From assembly GCF_030272615.1 (NCBI RefSeq), contig NC_081414.1:5901001-5963000 (forward strand): a stretch of 62,000 nucleotides of DNA. The letters run 5' to 3'. This document shows, piece by piece, positions 9,520 to 20,417 of this stretch. The notes under the pieces were generated by a model that worked only from the letters and a program-made list of their open reading frames with translations, ran no database searches and was not told the DNA's origin. Source of the stretch: Cryptomeria japonica. Lineage: Eukaryota; Streptophyta; Pinopsida; Cupressales; Cupressaceae. Position 1 is the stretch's first letter. Every line of letters starts with the position of its first letter. Position numbers and translations under genes: made by a program.

Positions 9520-11500
9520 CATTAAGGCCAACAACTCACACGCTTTCTAGGTATTTGTTTTAGCTTCGAAAAGCTATCTATTTTACTAGCTCTGCAAGTT
9601 TCAAAATTTGGCTGTGAGAAGCGACATCATGGGCGGAAATAGGAGACGATATGAGCCAAGTAGTTGCAAGGAGTGGAAACAGAAGGAAGAGGTGTGGGGT
9701 ATTTTGCAGAAGGGTGGTCTCTCGAACTTCATAGAAAGACTCCATGGTCGTGATGGAATGGTAACTAGCCTCTTCTGCAAAAATTGGAAGAAGGGTATGC
9801 TAAAAATGGGTGACCAAATGGTGGAAATTGATGAAGATTTAATTGCTAAAGCTACGCGTCTCAACAGGGAAGGCTGCAACTTCTACAGAGATTGGAAGGT
9901 CAGTAGGGAAGCCATTGAAAGGTACCTGGTTACTGAGAAAGAGAAAAAATGACTGGTAAAGTTCAGCAAAACCTATTACCTGCCTAGGGCTTTTGCCAAA
10001 CCCTGGCGGGAAATTCTCTTTGTTTTAATGCGGTATAGTACCCTAGATGGTAGGTTTACGAAAGTCTATGGGTATCATTTTGTTTTGTTAAACCACTTTA
10101 GGCATAATGATAAGGTGAATTTTCCTTATTTCTTGCTTTGCTCAATGAATGCTTCCCTAAAAGCCTACAAAGAGAATCCTCTGGGTGATACCGCAATGCA
10201 CCAAGGCCTTATGGTCCTCATTTATGACCATTTAAAGGCCAGTCAAATTAAATGGATGCAGCCCTCTATGGACTCTGAGGAAGATATGTCTGATTCTACT
10301 TTTTCAGAGGAGGAGGAATCCGACAATGATTCCTCATCTAATAATGAGGATAGCTCTGATGATTTAGAGTATGAGAGTAGTAAGAAGAGGAAATCAAGAC
10401 CCTCATCTTCTAAGGGCAAAAAAATTCAAAGCAAACCCTTGATCAACATCTCTTCGGAAGAAGAGGATTCAGATTATTCTGAGGAGAAGAAGAACCCTAA
10501 AGGGTTGCTAAAGAAGAAAAGGAAAAACCAAGCCTAGACCCGGAAAAAGCATAAGAAAAAAGAGGAGACTGGCAAGGAACCGGAAGCTGACAAGCAAGCT
10601 AGGACCCTGGAAGCCGAGCACAGCCTGGAAAAGGAGACATTGGAAGAGACTCTCAAGGATGCTGACACTATCTCCACCCTCCATATCCCTTAAGATGAAT
10701 AGGTAACCCCTGGAAAAGTGACTCCCCTCTATGGCCCTCCTCCCAAGGGCTTGAATGGTTTTATGAAAACTCTGGAATGGCTCATTGATGGTTACAAGAA
10801 AGCTATGGATGAGTATAAAAAACTATGCAACAGAGTCCTGATTCTTGAGACCATTAATATAAGAGAGGGGAATACAATGGTTGACTATATCGAGGATCTG
10901 AAAAACACTATTGCTAAAGTGGAAGACATCAGAGATGCTTTTAACCTGAGGTTTGAGAAGATTGAAAAGGAGATGCTGGATAGAAAAAGCCTTGAGGAAA
11001 CTAGTGAAAAAACACTCTCGGATACAGTCACCAAAGTGGAAAAAATTAAGGAGTGCCTTAAGAATATCATGGAGCAGAGCCTTAGTATTCTGAAAATCTT
11101 GGCCAATAATACTCATACCCTCATCAGTAAGCTTGATGATGACAAGGAAATCTAGGAAATTGACCTGGACGCTGAAGGTACAAGGGAAGCTCAAGGTCCC
11201 AGAACCCGCACCAGAGGCAAGAGGAAGGAAAAGAAAATGAACAAGGATCTAGAAGAGTTGAAAGCTATCGGGGCTACCTATGATGAGTTGGTGATAAAGG
11301 CAGAGGACCTGCTAAAGAAAATTGCAATGTAGCGTCTCCCCAGTTTCTTTGCCATGTTTTGTTGTTTTGTTGTTCTTTCTGTTCACTGGTCTTTTGGCCA
11401 ATCATTATGTATGCGGACTTTTAATCCTTTTGCTACTCTTTTTCTTTCCATGATGTAATGGCTTCGGGTCCTTAAAACCTATTTTTTAATCAATCAGAAC
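9520..11500 (+). mobile_element. LINE-tailed passenger unit (putative non-autonomous retroelement)
   Basis: Directly after the LINE end comes a 2 kb unit with one long decayed frame and a 3' UTR. The UTR ends with the same 21-base word as the LINE (9,499-9,519 and 11,480-11,500) and contains the LINE-like trailer GTAATGGCTTCGGGTCC (11,456-11,472). I infer it was retrotransposed by LINE enzymes that recognise this tail. I found no clear target duplication, and simple 3' transduction remains an alternative. Confidence 0.5.
9629..11332 (+). pseudogene. Passenger protein, decayed, unknown function
   Basis: A single frame of about 568 codons starts at an ATG in good context (CATCATGGGCGG) and ends TAG at 11,330-11,332. 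Five in-frame stops break it (9,950, 10,535, 10,691, 10,700, 11,153); all fit C-to-T changes of CGA, CAG or CAA, and there is no frameshift. Layout: an N-terminal globular region of about 210 residues (KNWKKGMLKMGDQMVEID, later NFPYFLLCSMNASLKAY), a Ser/Asp/Glu then Lys-rich linker with DSTFSEEEESDNDSSS, a proline-containing turn, and a C-terminal coiled coil (about 10,750-11,140). I do not recognise the family. The plan resembles the large protein of the element at 34,994-41,712. It has no RT, protease or transposase motif. Confidence 0.65.
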
Positions 11501-13100
11501 AAAACATTGTCTTTCGAATAGTCACAACTTTTAGAAGAGAACAGGCTAGATTCTCACAATCAAGAGTTACTACCATAAGACATTAATGCTTGCATGAAAG
11601 ATTGTAGCAACATTCAACACAAACCATTGCAACCCTAGCACAGATAGGAATGAATGAATGAAGGTTTGTTAGAAAATCCATCAAAAGGGCAGAGATATTC
11701 AATCATGAGGCCTATCAAAGCATGCATTACAGAAGATACTATGATTGAATCAAAAGAAAACAATGCATAAAATCCTAAAAAAGGTTATAAAGCCACAAAA
11801 GATAGTTGTGAAGACAAAGATACAGTCACTTGAAGGGTCTAATAACCTTGTAGAGTGACAATGGTTAGTCTAAGGGCATAATAATGAAGATCAAAACCCT
11901 CAAGGTTAGACAAAGATAATCCAATCATGAAAGTATAGTGAAGAAGGACAAGTAAATGACCTTGAACAGTAATATAGAAGCACTATCAAAGAAAAATCCC
12001 TGTAAAAAAGTTAGGACAGTCATGGGAAATGGGTGCAGACCTCAAAAGATGAGAGAAATTTTGATGATAATAGTAGAGAAATTTTGGACACTTAAAGAAA
12101 ATTTGACTTGAAAAAAGATACTTTATAGATATGCCTATATATTAGTAGCAATTTGCATCCCAAAACTTTCATTTTTGGAACATTTGGGAGATCCTCTTGG
12201 CATGAAATAATTCTATCTGACATCTGAGCTCTTGGAATCTAATCAATCATTTGATCATCATGCAAAATCAGTTGACTATATATGAATGCATCTCTATATT
12301 TATCAATAGGTACACTACCCTTGCCACAACTATTGCTTCAAAAGTAAACAAGGCAAAACCAGGAGAAAACAATACATTTAATGTTAGAGGCAAGATGAAT
12401 ACATACCCGCAGGCCTTGTAGCAGCCAGAGACAAAGGTAGACTGGGATGAAAGCAGATATTCTATGAATAAGCTACTGCCTGGAGATGAAAAGCTTGGCG
12501 CCATTCATTTGCCGCTTGATATGCTAAATGTTTTCACACAAAAATCCACTTGGCCCCATTCATTTGCACTTAATTAGCATCTCAATATGCAAAAATTCAA
12601 GTTTTTCTATGTTTATTTTTTATTTAAGGCAATCAAAATACTTTTAATTTTTAATTTAAGATAATTTAAATAATAATTTAAATGTTTAAGAAAATAATTA
12701 TTTTGTCTTTAAAAAATTATCTTAAACCTCCTTTTTATGTAGAAGTGGTGAAATGTTATTACTTTTATTCTTATTATATTTTTAATGGAAATAAAAATAA
12801 AATAAAACATAATACATATGCTAATATAATTATTTATTATTTATAAATAAATTAATATTTAAAATGATTAATAATTTACAAACAAAAATATTACAATCGA
12901 TCATTTAAAAAAAAAAAAATCTATTATAAACCAAAAGTTATGTATAAATGTGCATAGAATATAAAGTACCTAGTTTGAAAGCAATGTTGTTTCATTTTTA
13001 ATTAAAGCTAAATAGGGGAAAGTACCTAGTAGTTGAGCGCATTCGAATTGTTGTGATATAAATTATTGATTTAATGCCCTATACTTGTTGATTTAATGTC
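11501..13100. other. Non-coding stretch
   Basis: I see no gene. 11,501-12,590 is moderately AT-rich with no recognisable domain on either strand. 12,600-13,020 is very AT-rich, with long A and T runs and TAAATAATTTAAA-type words. Short open frames here have no family resemblance. Confidence 0.6.
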
Positions 13101-13438
13101 CAACTTTTGTATAATGTGTTATCAAATGAGGGATACCTCATGACCAATAGTATAGAGGAGTAGTAGTCATTTATTTAGTCATTTTTATTTATGTGACTAA
13201 TCATTTAGTTGTGTTTCTTACCTAATGACCAAATTAGTCATTTATTTAGTCATTTATATTTGTGTTTTCTTACCCGATGACCAAATTAGTCATTTGTATT
13301 TGTGCAATCTCACCCAATGACCAAATTAGTCATTTATTTAGTCATTCATAGCTTTTTTGTAAAAAATTGCTAAAATTTGGTCTCGTGACTAAAATTTTTG
13401 GTCACAGTCATTTATTGGCCATATTTCTACCTGTGTGT
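13100..13438. repeat. GACCAAATTAGTCATTT repeats, possible CACTA-type terminus
   Basis: GACCAAATTAGTCATTT occurs three times (near 13,219, 13,277 and 13,319) with intervening TTTATTTAGTCATT words. Read on the minus strand the block begins CACACAGGTAGAAATATGGCC, followed by GTGACCAAAAATTTTAGTCAC. This looks like a degenerate CACTA terminus with subterminal repeats. It abuts the truncated integrase frame that starts near 13,450. No second terminus was found. Confidence 0.4.
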
Positions 13439-13451
13439 TGAGGTCTTGATT

Positions 13452-14569
13452 GTACTCTTCTTTGATGTCTTAATCATAACGAATTTGAAACCGCCTTACA
13501 TGAAATTCATGAAGGTATTTGTGGCACACATTCAAGTGGTCCTACTCTCGCTAAGAAACTTCTAAAGATGGGATATTATTGGCCAACCATGGAAAAATAA
13601 TCATATCCGTTTGCCAGAAAAGGTCCAAAATGTCAAATTCATGACAATCTTATACATGCACCAACACAAGCGCTGCAACCATTCACCACATCATGGCCAT
13701 TCTGTCAATGGGGACTTGACCTAGTGGGAAAGATTCATCCTCCCTCATCAAATGGACATAAGTTTATCATCACAACCACTAAATATTTTACAAAATGGAT
13801 AGAGGCCGTCCCATTGACTACTGTTACCAACAAGCAAATATCCTCTTTTATCCTAAATTATCTCATTTGTTGGTATGGCATTCCTAGTTCCATTATCACA
13901 GATAATGGAAGACCTTTCAAGAATAAAGATGTCCAAGAACTATGTGAATGATTCCATATTGAGCATCATTTATCCACACCATATTATCCACAAGGGAATG
14001 GATAGGCAAAGGCCTTAAACAAAACCATCTTGAAAATCCTGAAGAAAATAATGAATTAAGTTGGACGTGATTGGCATGTTCAACTCAACGCAACATTATG
14101 GGCCTATAGAACTAGCATCCACACACCTAAATTAGCTACACCATATTCACTTGTGTATGGATCAAAGATAATTCTACCTATTGAGGTTGAGATTCCATCA
14201 CTCAGAGTATCACTAAAGGGCCTCATTCCAGATGAGGAATATTGGGTAAACAAACTGCAAGAATTGGAGCTGCTAGATGAGCGCCGACAACGTGCTTTTG
14301 ATTCTCTCAAAGCATATCAGCAACGCATGTTCCAGAGCTACAATCACAAGGTAAAACCAAGAGTGTTTTAAATCGATGACTTGTTACTAAAAGAAAATCT
14401 CCGCAATCAACAAGACCAGGAAAAGAAGGGCAAGTTTGAACCAAATTGGCTAGGTCTTTTTGTCATCATATTTGCTTACGGATCAGGGGCATATCAGTTA
14501 TCTACATCAGAAGGGGACTTGTATGAAAAACCTATCAACAATGTGCATCTCAAAAAGTTATATACCTAA
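13452..14569 (+). pseudogene. Tat-0 integrase, decayed
   Basis: The frame matches the Tat-2 integrase (31,190-32,300) along its length. HHCC zinc region: HEGICGTHSSG, GYYWP and GPKCQ, where the first of the two Cys is lost. Catalytic core: WGLDLVGK, then ITDNGRPF; the region of the third acidic residue reads NGXAKALNKT (X is a stop), so the catalytic Glu is replaced. The C-terminal part has IPSLRVSLKG and KKGKFEPNWLG, and there is no chromodomain. Stops break the frame at about 13,598, 13,949, 14,003, 14,054 and 14,369. The enzyme would have inserted the element's cDNA into the genome. It cannot be active now. Confidence 0.85.
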
Positions 14570-15402
14570 GTTATCCAATGCACGAATAAGGGAAAAATAC
14601 AAAAAAATAAAAAATAAAAAAAAATAAAAAAGTGCAATAAACACAAGTCGGAAAACCTGGAAACAGGCACTATTTGTGATAGATCGACTCTTCCATCTGT
14701 ATGTACCCATATCATATCTTTTTTACATCCATTTGCACTAAGCCTATGGCCATCACAAAGCTTTTGTAAACACATAGCAAAATATTGGACACACTTAGTG
14801 TAGTCACTGTCCTTGATTATCCGAACAATTATCCACATAAATCTCTCACCATGGCTTGGTGATCAATATATATATCCACATCAAAAAAGGTGTTCATAGC
14901 TAGGGGGAAAATCTCAATCTTAGTGGGGGCATTCCACTTTAGTTTTCATCAAATAGACAGAACGCATCACAAACAAGGATCAAAGCATACCACGGCGACA
15001 AATGTCAAAACTAAATTTCAAACTTAAAATCAAAATCACTATCAAAATCAACACAAAATAGAACACGATGGATGATCTATTCTGAATCATGATTTGTTTA
15101 CTCTTAGCATGAAGTTTGACTATTTGTATCTTGATTTTTGAATTATTAGATCTCCTGAGCATTTCAAGGATGCAATGAGCTAGACAAGAAATGAAGGAGT
15201 ATGATATTTTATTTGGTTTTCTATCTATGAGGCGATCATTCCTATGATGCAAATTTGTCTCAAGACATGATTGGAAACATATCATTGAATACATTTCACA
15301 TTTTTCACATAAAAATGGTTAACTCTTGTCTTTTTTATTCAAACAACACCCAGGTCATCTTGGTTCAATTATACCTCGACTCTTGTGTCATTTTTCAATA
15401 TC
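14570..15402 (+). other. 3' untranslated region of Tat-0
   Basis: There is an A-rich stretch just after the integrase stop (14,590-14,640), as in Tat-2 after 32,300. GGAAAACCTGGAAACAGGC (14,651) resembles the Tat-2 word GTGAAAACCTGGCAAACAGGC (32,405). TAGTGGGGGCATTCC (14,920-14,934) is purine-rich. I see no gene. Confidence 0.55.
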
Positions 15403-15407
15403 AAAAC
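15403..15407. repeat. Target-site duplication AAAAC, left copy
   Basis: AAAAC lies directly before the chromovirus LTR start TGGTGCAGG. The right copy is at 44,382-44,386, directly after the LTR end CTCCCTATCA. A perfect 5-base match fixes both ends of the element. Confidence 0.9.
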
Positions 15408-16088
15408 TGGTGCAGGAGCACCTAGCTTTGCTTATACTCTCTATTTTTGGTATTTTTCATGATTAAGTGTCTTGTTAGTTTTGAATTGTTTTCATAGGTT
15501 GTTTTGAGTCATTTCATAGATGTTTGATCTCATTTTGTGCTTGAGAGATCAAGTTTTGTTTTCCTAAGGTTTGAGTTGTCAGTTTTGTACTCCTAGGCCA
15601 AATAAGGCTAAAAAGTGGAAAATTTCCTTATAGGCTTATCCATGCTTTGGAAAGAATTGAAACATGTTTAGAAACTGTTTTTAATAATTCATAGGTTATT
15701 TTGGAAGGTTGGTTGAGTTAGGTTGCTCAAATTGCCACTTGGAGCAACAAAAGTTGTCATTCTTGCTTGTGAAAGTTGTCATTTTGGACACTTTTTGTAA
15801 AAAGAAGACATAATTACCTTATGTACATAAAAGAATTGATAACTAACTTCTAATACCATTTATATGCCTCCCACTTCTTGGTATAGGGTTGGCTTTTGTA
15901 CTTTCTAAAAGAATCAATTGAAAGAGCAAGCATTTTTCTGGCTTTTCTCATGTTTTGCACTCCATTTGGGTAGCAGTCCATACTGGGGCTTCTCATTTCC
16001 ATATTGTACCTTTTGGAAAGTTAATTTTTCATATAGTCAATGCACTTTATGTAATTAGTTTGCAGGGTGTGCATTTGGAAGTTGGTTC

Positions 16089-16096
16089 TATAAAAT
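16089..16096 (+). promoter_or_regulatory. Possible TATA box in the chromovirus 5' LTR
   Basis: TATAAAAT in GGTTCTATAAAATAG is identical in the 3' LTR at 43,088-43,095. A second TATAAAATTT lies near 16,765, so the true promoter is uncertain. Confidence 0.4.
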
Positions 16097-17149
16097 AGTT
16101 TTCATTTTGCTCCTTGACTGCCCTGTCAAGGGTTTTTGGCTCCAAAATGCATCAACTTATCTAAATCCAGGTTTGGGCTCCCATGGGTGGACTTAGGAAA
16201 GTTGTATTGCATATTTAAAGTGTAAATATTTCATATTTTGGCCAAGGTTGTGCAAAGGAAGTGCTTTTGAGTTCATGTTAGGCAAGTTGGAAATGGACTT
16301 GGCTAGCAAATGTGAACAAAGATCAAACTTGTTTGTGCTCAAAGGTCAATTTGAGCGAGAAAAATTAAGGTAGAGGTTTGCACTAGCCTCCTTGGAGTTT
16401 TAGAGGCATTTGGAGCTCCAAATAGTTTTTACTTTACCTTGAAAATGTGTCAAGTTGTAGCTAGCAGCGAGCACCCTGTTTTGGGAATTTAATGTCTTTT
16501 TGAATCCAAAAGTGCTTTATGAATATGTCCATGCTTTGGAATCTTGTGACAAGTGTTGAAAATGTGTTTGGATGTTTCTACATACTTGGGTGAATTTTTT
16601 GATGAAGTTCTAACCTTTCAAAGTGTAGATAAGACAGTGAATTAGCAGTGATAGTGCATGTAACAATAATTTTATTGCCTTTTTCAGTTTGTATGGCAAA
16701 TGTTTGATATAATGTCATGCAGGGAAGAGTTGGAGAAAAGTTCCAAATGATGTGGTAGAGGTTCTATAAAATTTTGGAAGCTTGGTTTGTGGTGTAGGAG
16801 AGACTTTCTATGTTGTATGAGCAAAACCCTCTCAAAACCCTACTTCTTTGCCTCAAAATGTAGATAGTCATTATACTACCCTCTCAGGAGATAAAACCAT
16901 AAAAATCCTTGAGTTTGGATCTTGTTGACACCTTCCAAGTCAGGTTCCATGGTGGTTGTGGCCATTGTTGCACTATACAAGAAAAATTCACTCCAATTAG
17001 GCCTCCTCGGGCTAGTAGCCTTTTGGCCCTGTTTTAACTAAAAAGTTGAACCCGATTGCCTCAAGGGTGTTAGAATCTTCCAAACCTTTGAAAGATAGTT
17101 GAAAGACACTGAAGGAGCCTAATTCAATTAATATTGATAGTTAATATAC

Positions 17150-18024
17150 CTATGTGGGAGAAAAAGTGACACTAAGCAAACATGCCCTAATCTCACTTTC
17201 AAGCACACATTTGTGGAATACGAAAGAGCCTAGAGGTATCACACAATTGGCTACTTCTTCTTGTGGAAGAGAGAGCCACGGGCTACCTATTAGGATTTCT
17301 ATTCCTTTGTTGTAATTGAAAGATGAAATGATGCAAGTTCAATCCCTAACCTCAAAGTGCAAGTATGAACTAATAACAAGATTGCAGAATTGAACTTAAA
17401 CAATGGAAAGCTGTAAACACAAGGACAAGACAAGAATGTAAATGCATACCTGGAGTTAAAATCTGACTGAAAATGTTCGGGACGGGGGCGCGGGCGCCAC
17501 TGTCCTGATTCTGCCCCTGAAACTGCTTCGAAAACTGTTGTTTTGCACTTTGGAAAAAGCTAGCAAAAATGCTGAAAATGTTGTCTGTCAGGAGGACCAG
17601 GGCGCCCAGCGCCCCTGTCCCAGGGACCAGGGTGCCCAGCGCCCCTGTCCTGGCAGGACCAGGGCGCCCCACGTCCTGTCCTGGTCTTTTGCTCTGAAAT
17701 TTGGTGGGAAGGTCGGTCTTAGTCTGCTTCTCCCGGATCTGCAACTTGCGGCGTCGTCCGAGTCCCAAAACCTGCACTTATATCTGAAAAGGTGTTGTAG
17801 GCGGCTATATAGGGTTTTGCCTTAGTCAAACCCCCGCTTCGGTGATTTCCACCTCCACGAATAGCCAAGTTGTATTGTAAAATGTATTGTGTGTGCAGAC
17901 CTAGTGTGTGTGCAAGGTCCTAAAATGCAAGAAAGCAAACTAGAGCAACCTAGAAAGTAAACCCTAATTGCTTGTAAATGATAATGTAAATGCTCTAAAT
18001 CAAGATGCAAAGTGATCTAAGCTT
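17150..18024. repeat. Segment present only in the chromovirus 5' LTR, with a GC-rich array
   Basis: The 3' LTR has about 50 unrelated bases at this point (near 44,150-44,205). The private segment contains a GC-rich array at about 17,480-17,690 in which CCAGGGCGCCCAGCGCCCC and relatives recur three or more times. I could not find clean termini, so I cannot say whether it is an insertion or an LTR variant. Open frames across it are compositional. Confidence 0.6.
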
Positions 18025-18204
18025 GAGCAAGGGAGTGAAACAATATAATGGGGTGGTTGTTTGAGAAGAGGTGTGGGTTTTGGAGATTGATATTGAAAAA
18101 ACTAATTGAACACAAAAAAAATAAGTATATCCTTAGGGTCCTTTTGATTGATTAAACCAATTTAGTCTTATTGAGCAACTTCTCACTCAATCTCCCTATC
18201 ATAG

Positions 18205-18219
18205 TGGTATTAGAGCCTG
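18205..18219 (+). other. Primer-binding site of the chromovirus
   Basis: TGGTATTAGAGCCTG, three bases after the LTR end, differs at one base from the initiator-methionine tRNA complement common in plant retrotransposons. Confidence 0.88.
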
Positions 18220-18284
18220 AGAAAGATTCAGGTGAAACAAGAAAACAAATTGACTTAGGATTAATAGAATCCTTAGAAGCAAAC

Positions 18285-19490
18285 ATGGTGACTAATGCTA
18301 AGTTAGCCAAGAAGGTCGAAGACCAAGAATAAGAAAATAGAGCACTTAGGGAGAGGTTGGATCAGCTAGCAATAAAACTAGTTGAAGTAGAAGTTAAGAC
18401 TGAAGAAGTCAATGATAAAGTAGGAGATAAGGGAAAAATGGTGGAAATAGAAGATGAGGTTCCCATACCTGACCCTATTCTTGAGCAAGAACCATTCTTG
18501 AAGGCTTTGAGAGCTATGAGTGGTAAAACCTTGGAGGGAGTGGCTCTTTTCAATGGAAAGATGGATCCTGATGCTCTTATAGAATGGATCGAAGGCCTGG
18601 AAAACCATTATGAATATGATGGGATAATTGAAGCACAAAAGGTTAAAGTTGAAAAATCAAGGTTGAGAGGGGCAGCCTTAACTTGGTGGAAGTTCATCCA
18701 AGATGAAAGGGTGAAAGAGGGTAAGAAACCAATAGCCACCTAGAAAGAAATGGTAACCAAAATTAGAGAAACCTATCTTCCTGAAGACTATGAAATCCAA
18801 CTACATAGGAATAGACAAAACTTGAGACAAAAGGACTTAGATGTCAGTAGCTATACTGAGGAATTTCAAAAAATATGCATGAGATCCAAGGTAGTAGAGG
18901 ATGAGAGTATAAGAGTAGCAAGGTATTTGAATGGATTGAGATGGAACATAAAAGAAGAGATGAGTTTGTTATGCCCACAAATAGTTCACAAGTGCTATCA
19001 ACTAGCACTCAAAGTGGAAGAGAAGAATAAGAAAAAGCAAGAACAAAGAAACAGAGGAAAAGGTAGGGGAAGAGATGGTAGAGGCCATAGAGAAAGTTTT
19101 GGTGGAAGAGGAGATCAAAGTTCCCAAGGAGAATCCAAGCTTATTGAAAAAAGTGGGGATTCATATAGCAAGAGCAGCTATAGAGGAAGGGGATCTAGCA
19201 ACCCAGATAGAGGTAGATCTAGTGGACCAGGAAGAGGGTCCTACTTCTCCACCATGAAATGCTACAACTATCAGAAGTTGGGGCACCCTGCCTACATATG
19301 TCTAGAGAAATGTACTTCATCACAAGGAGATGAAAGAAAAGTGCATTATGTGCAAGAAAATGAAGTGAGTAGTAAAGCTCATGAAGTGAGCTTAACATCA
19401 GAAGATGGGGAGATTTTGATGATGAGAAGAGTCTTGATAAAGGAGCCAATCTAGGAGGAACCTATTCAAAGAAGGTCATTGTTTAGAATT
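18285..19490 (+). pseudogene. gag: Chromovirus Gag
   Basis: ATG at 18285 (MVTNAKLAKK) opens a frame with stops at about 18,330, 18,741 and 19,452. It has an N-terminal coiled-coil-like region, a Gag domain (LEGVALFNGKMDPDALIEWI, ALTWWKF, YTEEFQKICMRS), an Arg/Gly/Ser-rich stretch, and one zinc knuckle near 19,257-19,310 in which the second Cys is Tyr (CYNYQKLGHPAYIC). Protease follows in the same frame. Gag would form the cytoplasmic particle. The stop at 18,741 falls where Trp (TGG) is expected. Confidence 0.85.
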
Positions 19491-19499
19491 AAGTGAAAG

Positions 19500-20417
19500 A
19501 TTATGGGAAAGGTATGCAAGGTGGTCATTGATTCAGGATCCATAGATAATATAGTTTTAGAAGGAGTGAGTAAAGTCAAGCTAGAAAGAATCCCTCACAC
19601 ACATCCTTATAGAGTCACATGGTTGAATAGGGAATAACATGTTCTTGTCAATGAACAAACATGGGTAGAATTCACTATAGGAGGGTATCAAGATGAGTTC
19701 TTATGTGATATTCTTCCAATGGATGCTTTCCATCTACTTCTTGGTAGACCTTGGTAATTTGACAGGAAAGCCATACACAATGGTGAAAAGAACTCCTACT
19801 CATTTCAGAAGGATGATGTTACATACAAAATTCAGTCTATAAATGGAGAGAAAGAGAACAACGGGTCAAAGAATTAGAATGGTTTAATAGTGAATGAGAA
19901 ACAGTTTATTAACACACTTGAAGAGGGCGAAGGAGTGGGATTTGCACTCATAGTGACACCCAAGGAAGAAAAGAAGGAGAAGAAGGTTGGAATACCACAA
20001 GAAGTGCAACAAATACTTGATAACTTTAAAGAAATTATAAGGGATGGAACACCTGCAACCTTACCACCTCCTAGAGCCATTAGCCATCAGATAAACTTCA
20101 TACCAGGAGCCTCTTTACCAAACAAAGCAGCCTATAAGATGACACCTGAGCTGAACAAAGAAGTGGCAAGACAAGTGCAAGAAATCCTAGATCAAAATTT
20201 GATAAGAAAGAGTATAAGTCCTTGTGTAGTACCTGCAGTCTTAGCACCTAAGAAAGGAGGGTCATGGAGATTATGCACATATTCAAGAGCCATTAATAGA
20301 ATAACTATCAGGTATATATTTCCTATTCCAAGGATTGAGTATTTGATGGATTGTTTGGGAGGTGCAAAGTACTTCACAAAAATTGACCTCAAGAGTGGTA
20401 TCACTAGATCAGGATAA
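19500..20417 (+). pseudogene. pol: Chromovirus protease and start of reverse transcriptase
   Basis: This continues the Gag frame. The aspartic protease active site is VVIDSGS (about 19,521-19,541) and DAFHLLLGRPW follows near 19,720. Several stops occur between 19,490 and 19,880. The RT fingers begin near 20,050 with PPPRAISHQI, APKKGGSWRLC and DLKSG. The frame then slips by one base near 20,397, just after the first catalytic Asp region (FTKIDLKSG). The RT palm continues at 20,420 in another frame. Confidence 0.85.

Larger units (their letters stand above)
13440..15407 (+). mobile_element. Tat-0: older Tat-like element, 3' end, host of the nested insertions
   Basis: The segment has a decayed integrase and about 0.8 kb of 3' untranslated sequence. 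The chromovirus inserted at 15,407; the flank resumes at 44,387 with the AAAAC target duplication at both ends. Everything upstream of integrase is missing. Confidence 0.75.
15408..18201 (+). repeat. 5' LTR of the chromovirus
   Basis: The LTR runs from TGGTGCAGGAGC to CTCCCTATCA. It is about 0.7 kb longer than the 3' LTR because it holds a private segment (about 17,150-18,024). A TATA-like TATAAAAT is at 16,089, conserved at 43,088 in the other LTR. Confidence 0.9.

Noticed and set aside
17370-17825. Overlapping Arg/Pro/Gly/Ala-rich frames on both strands
   Set aside because: Both come from the GC-rich tandem array in the 5' LTR, and no domain is visible.
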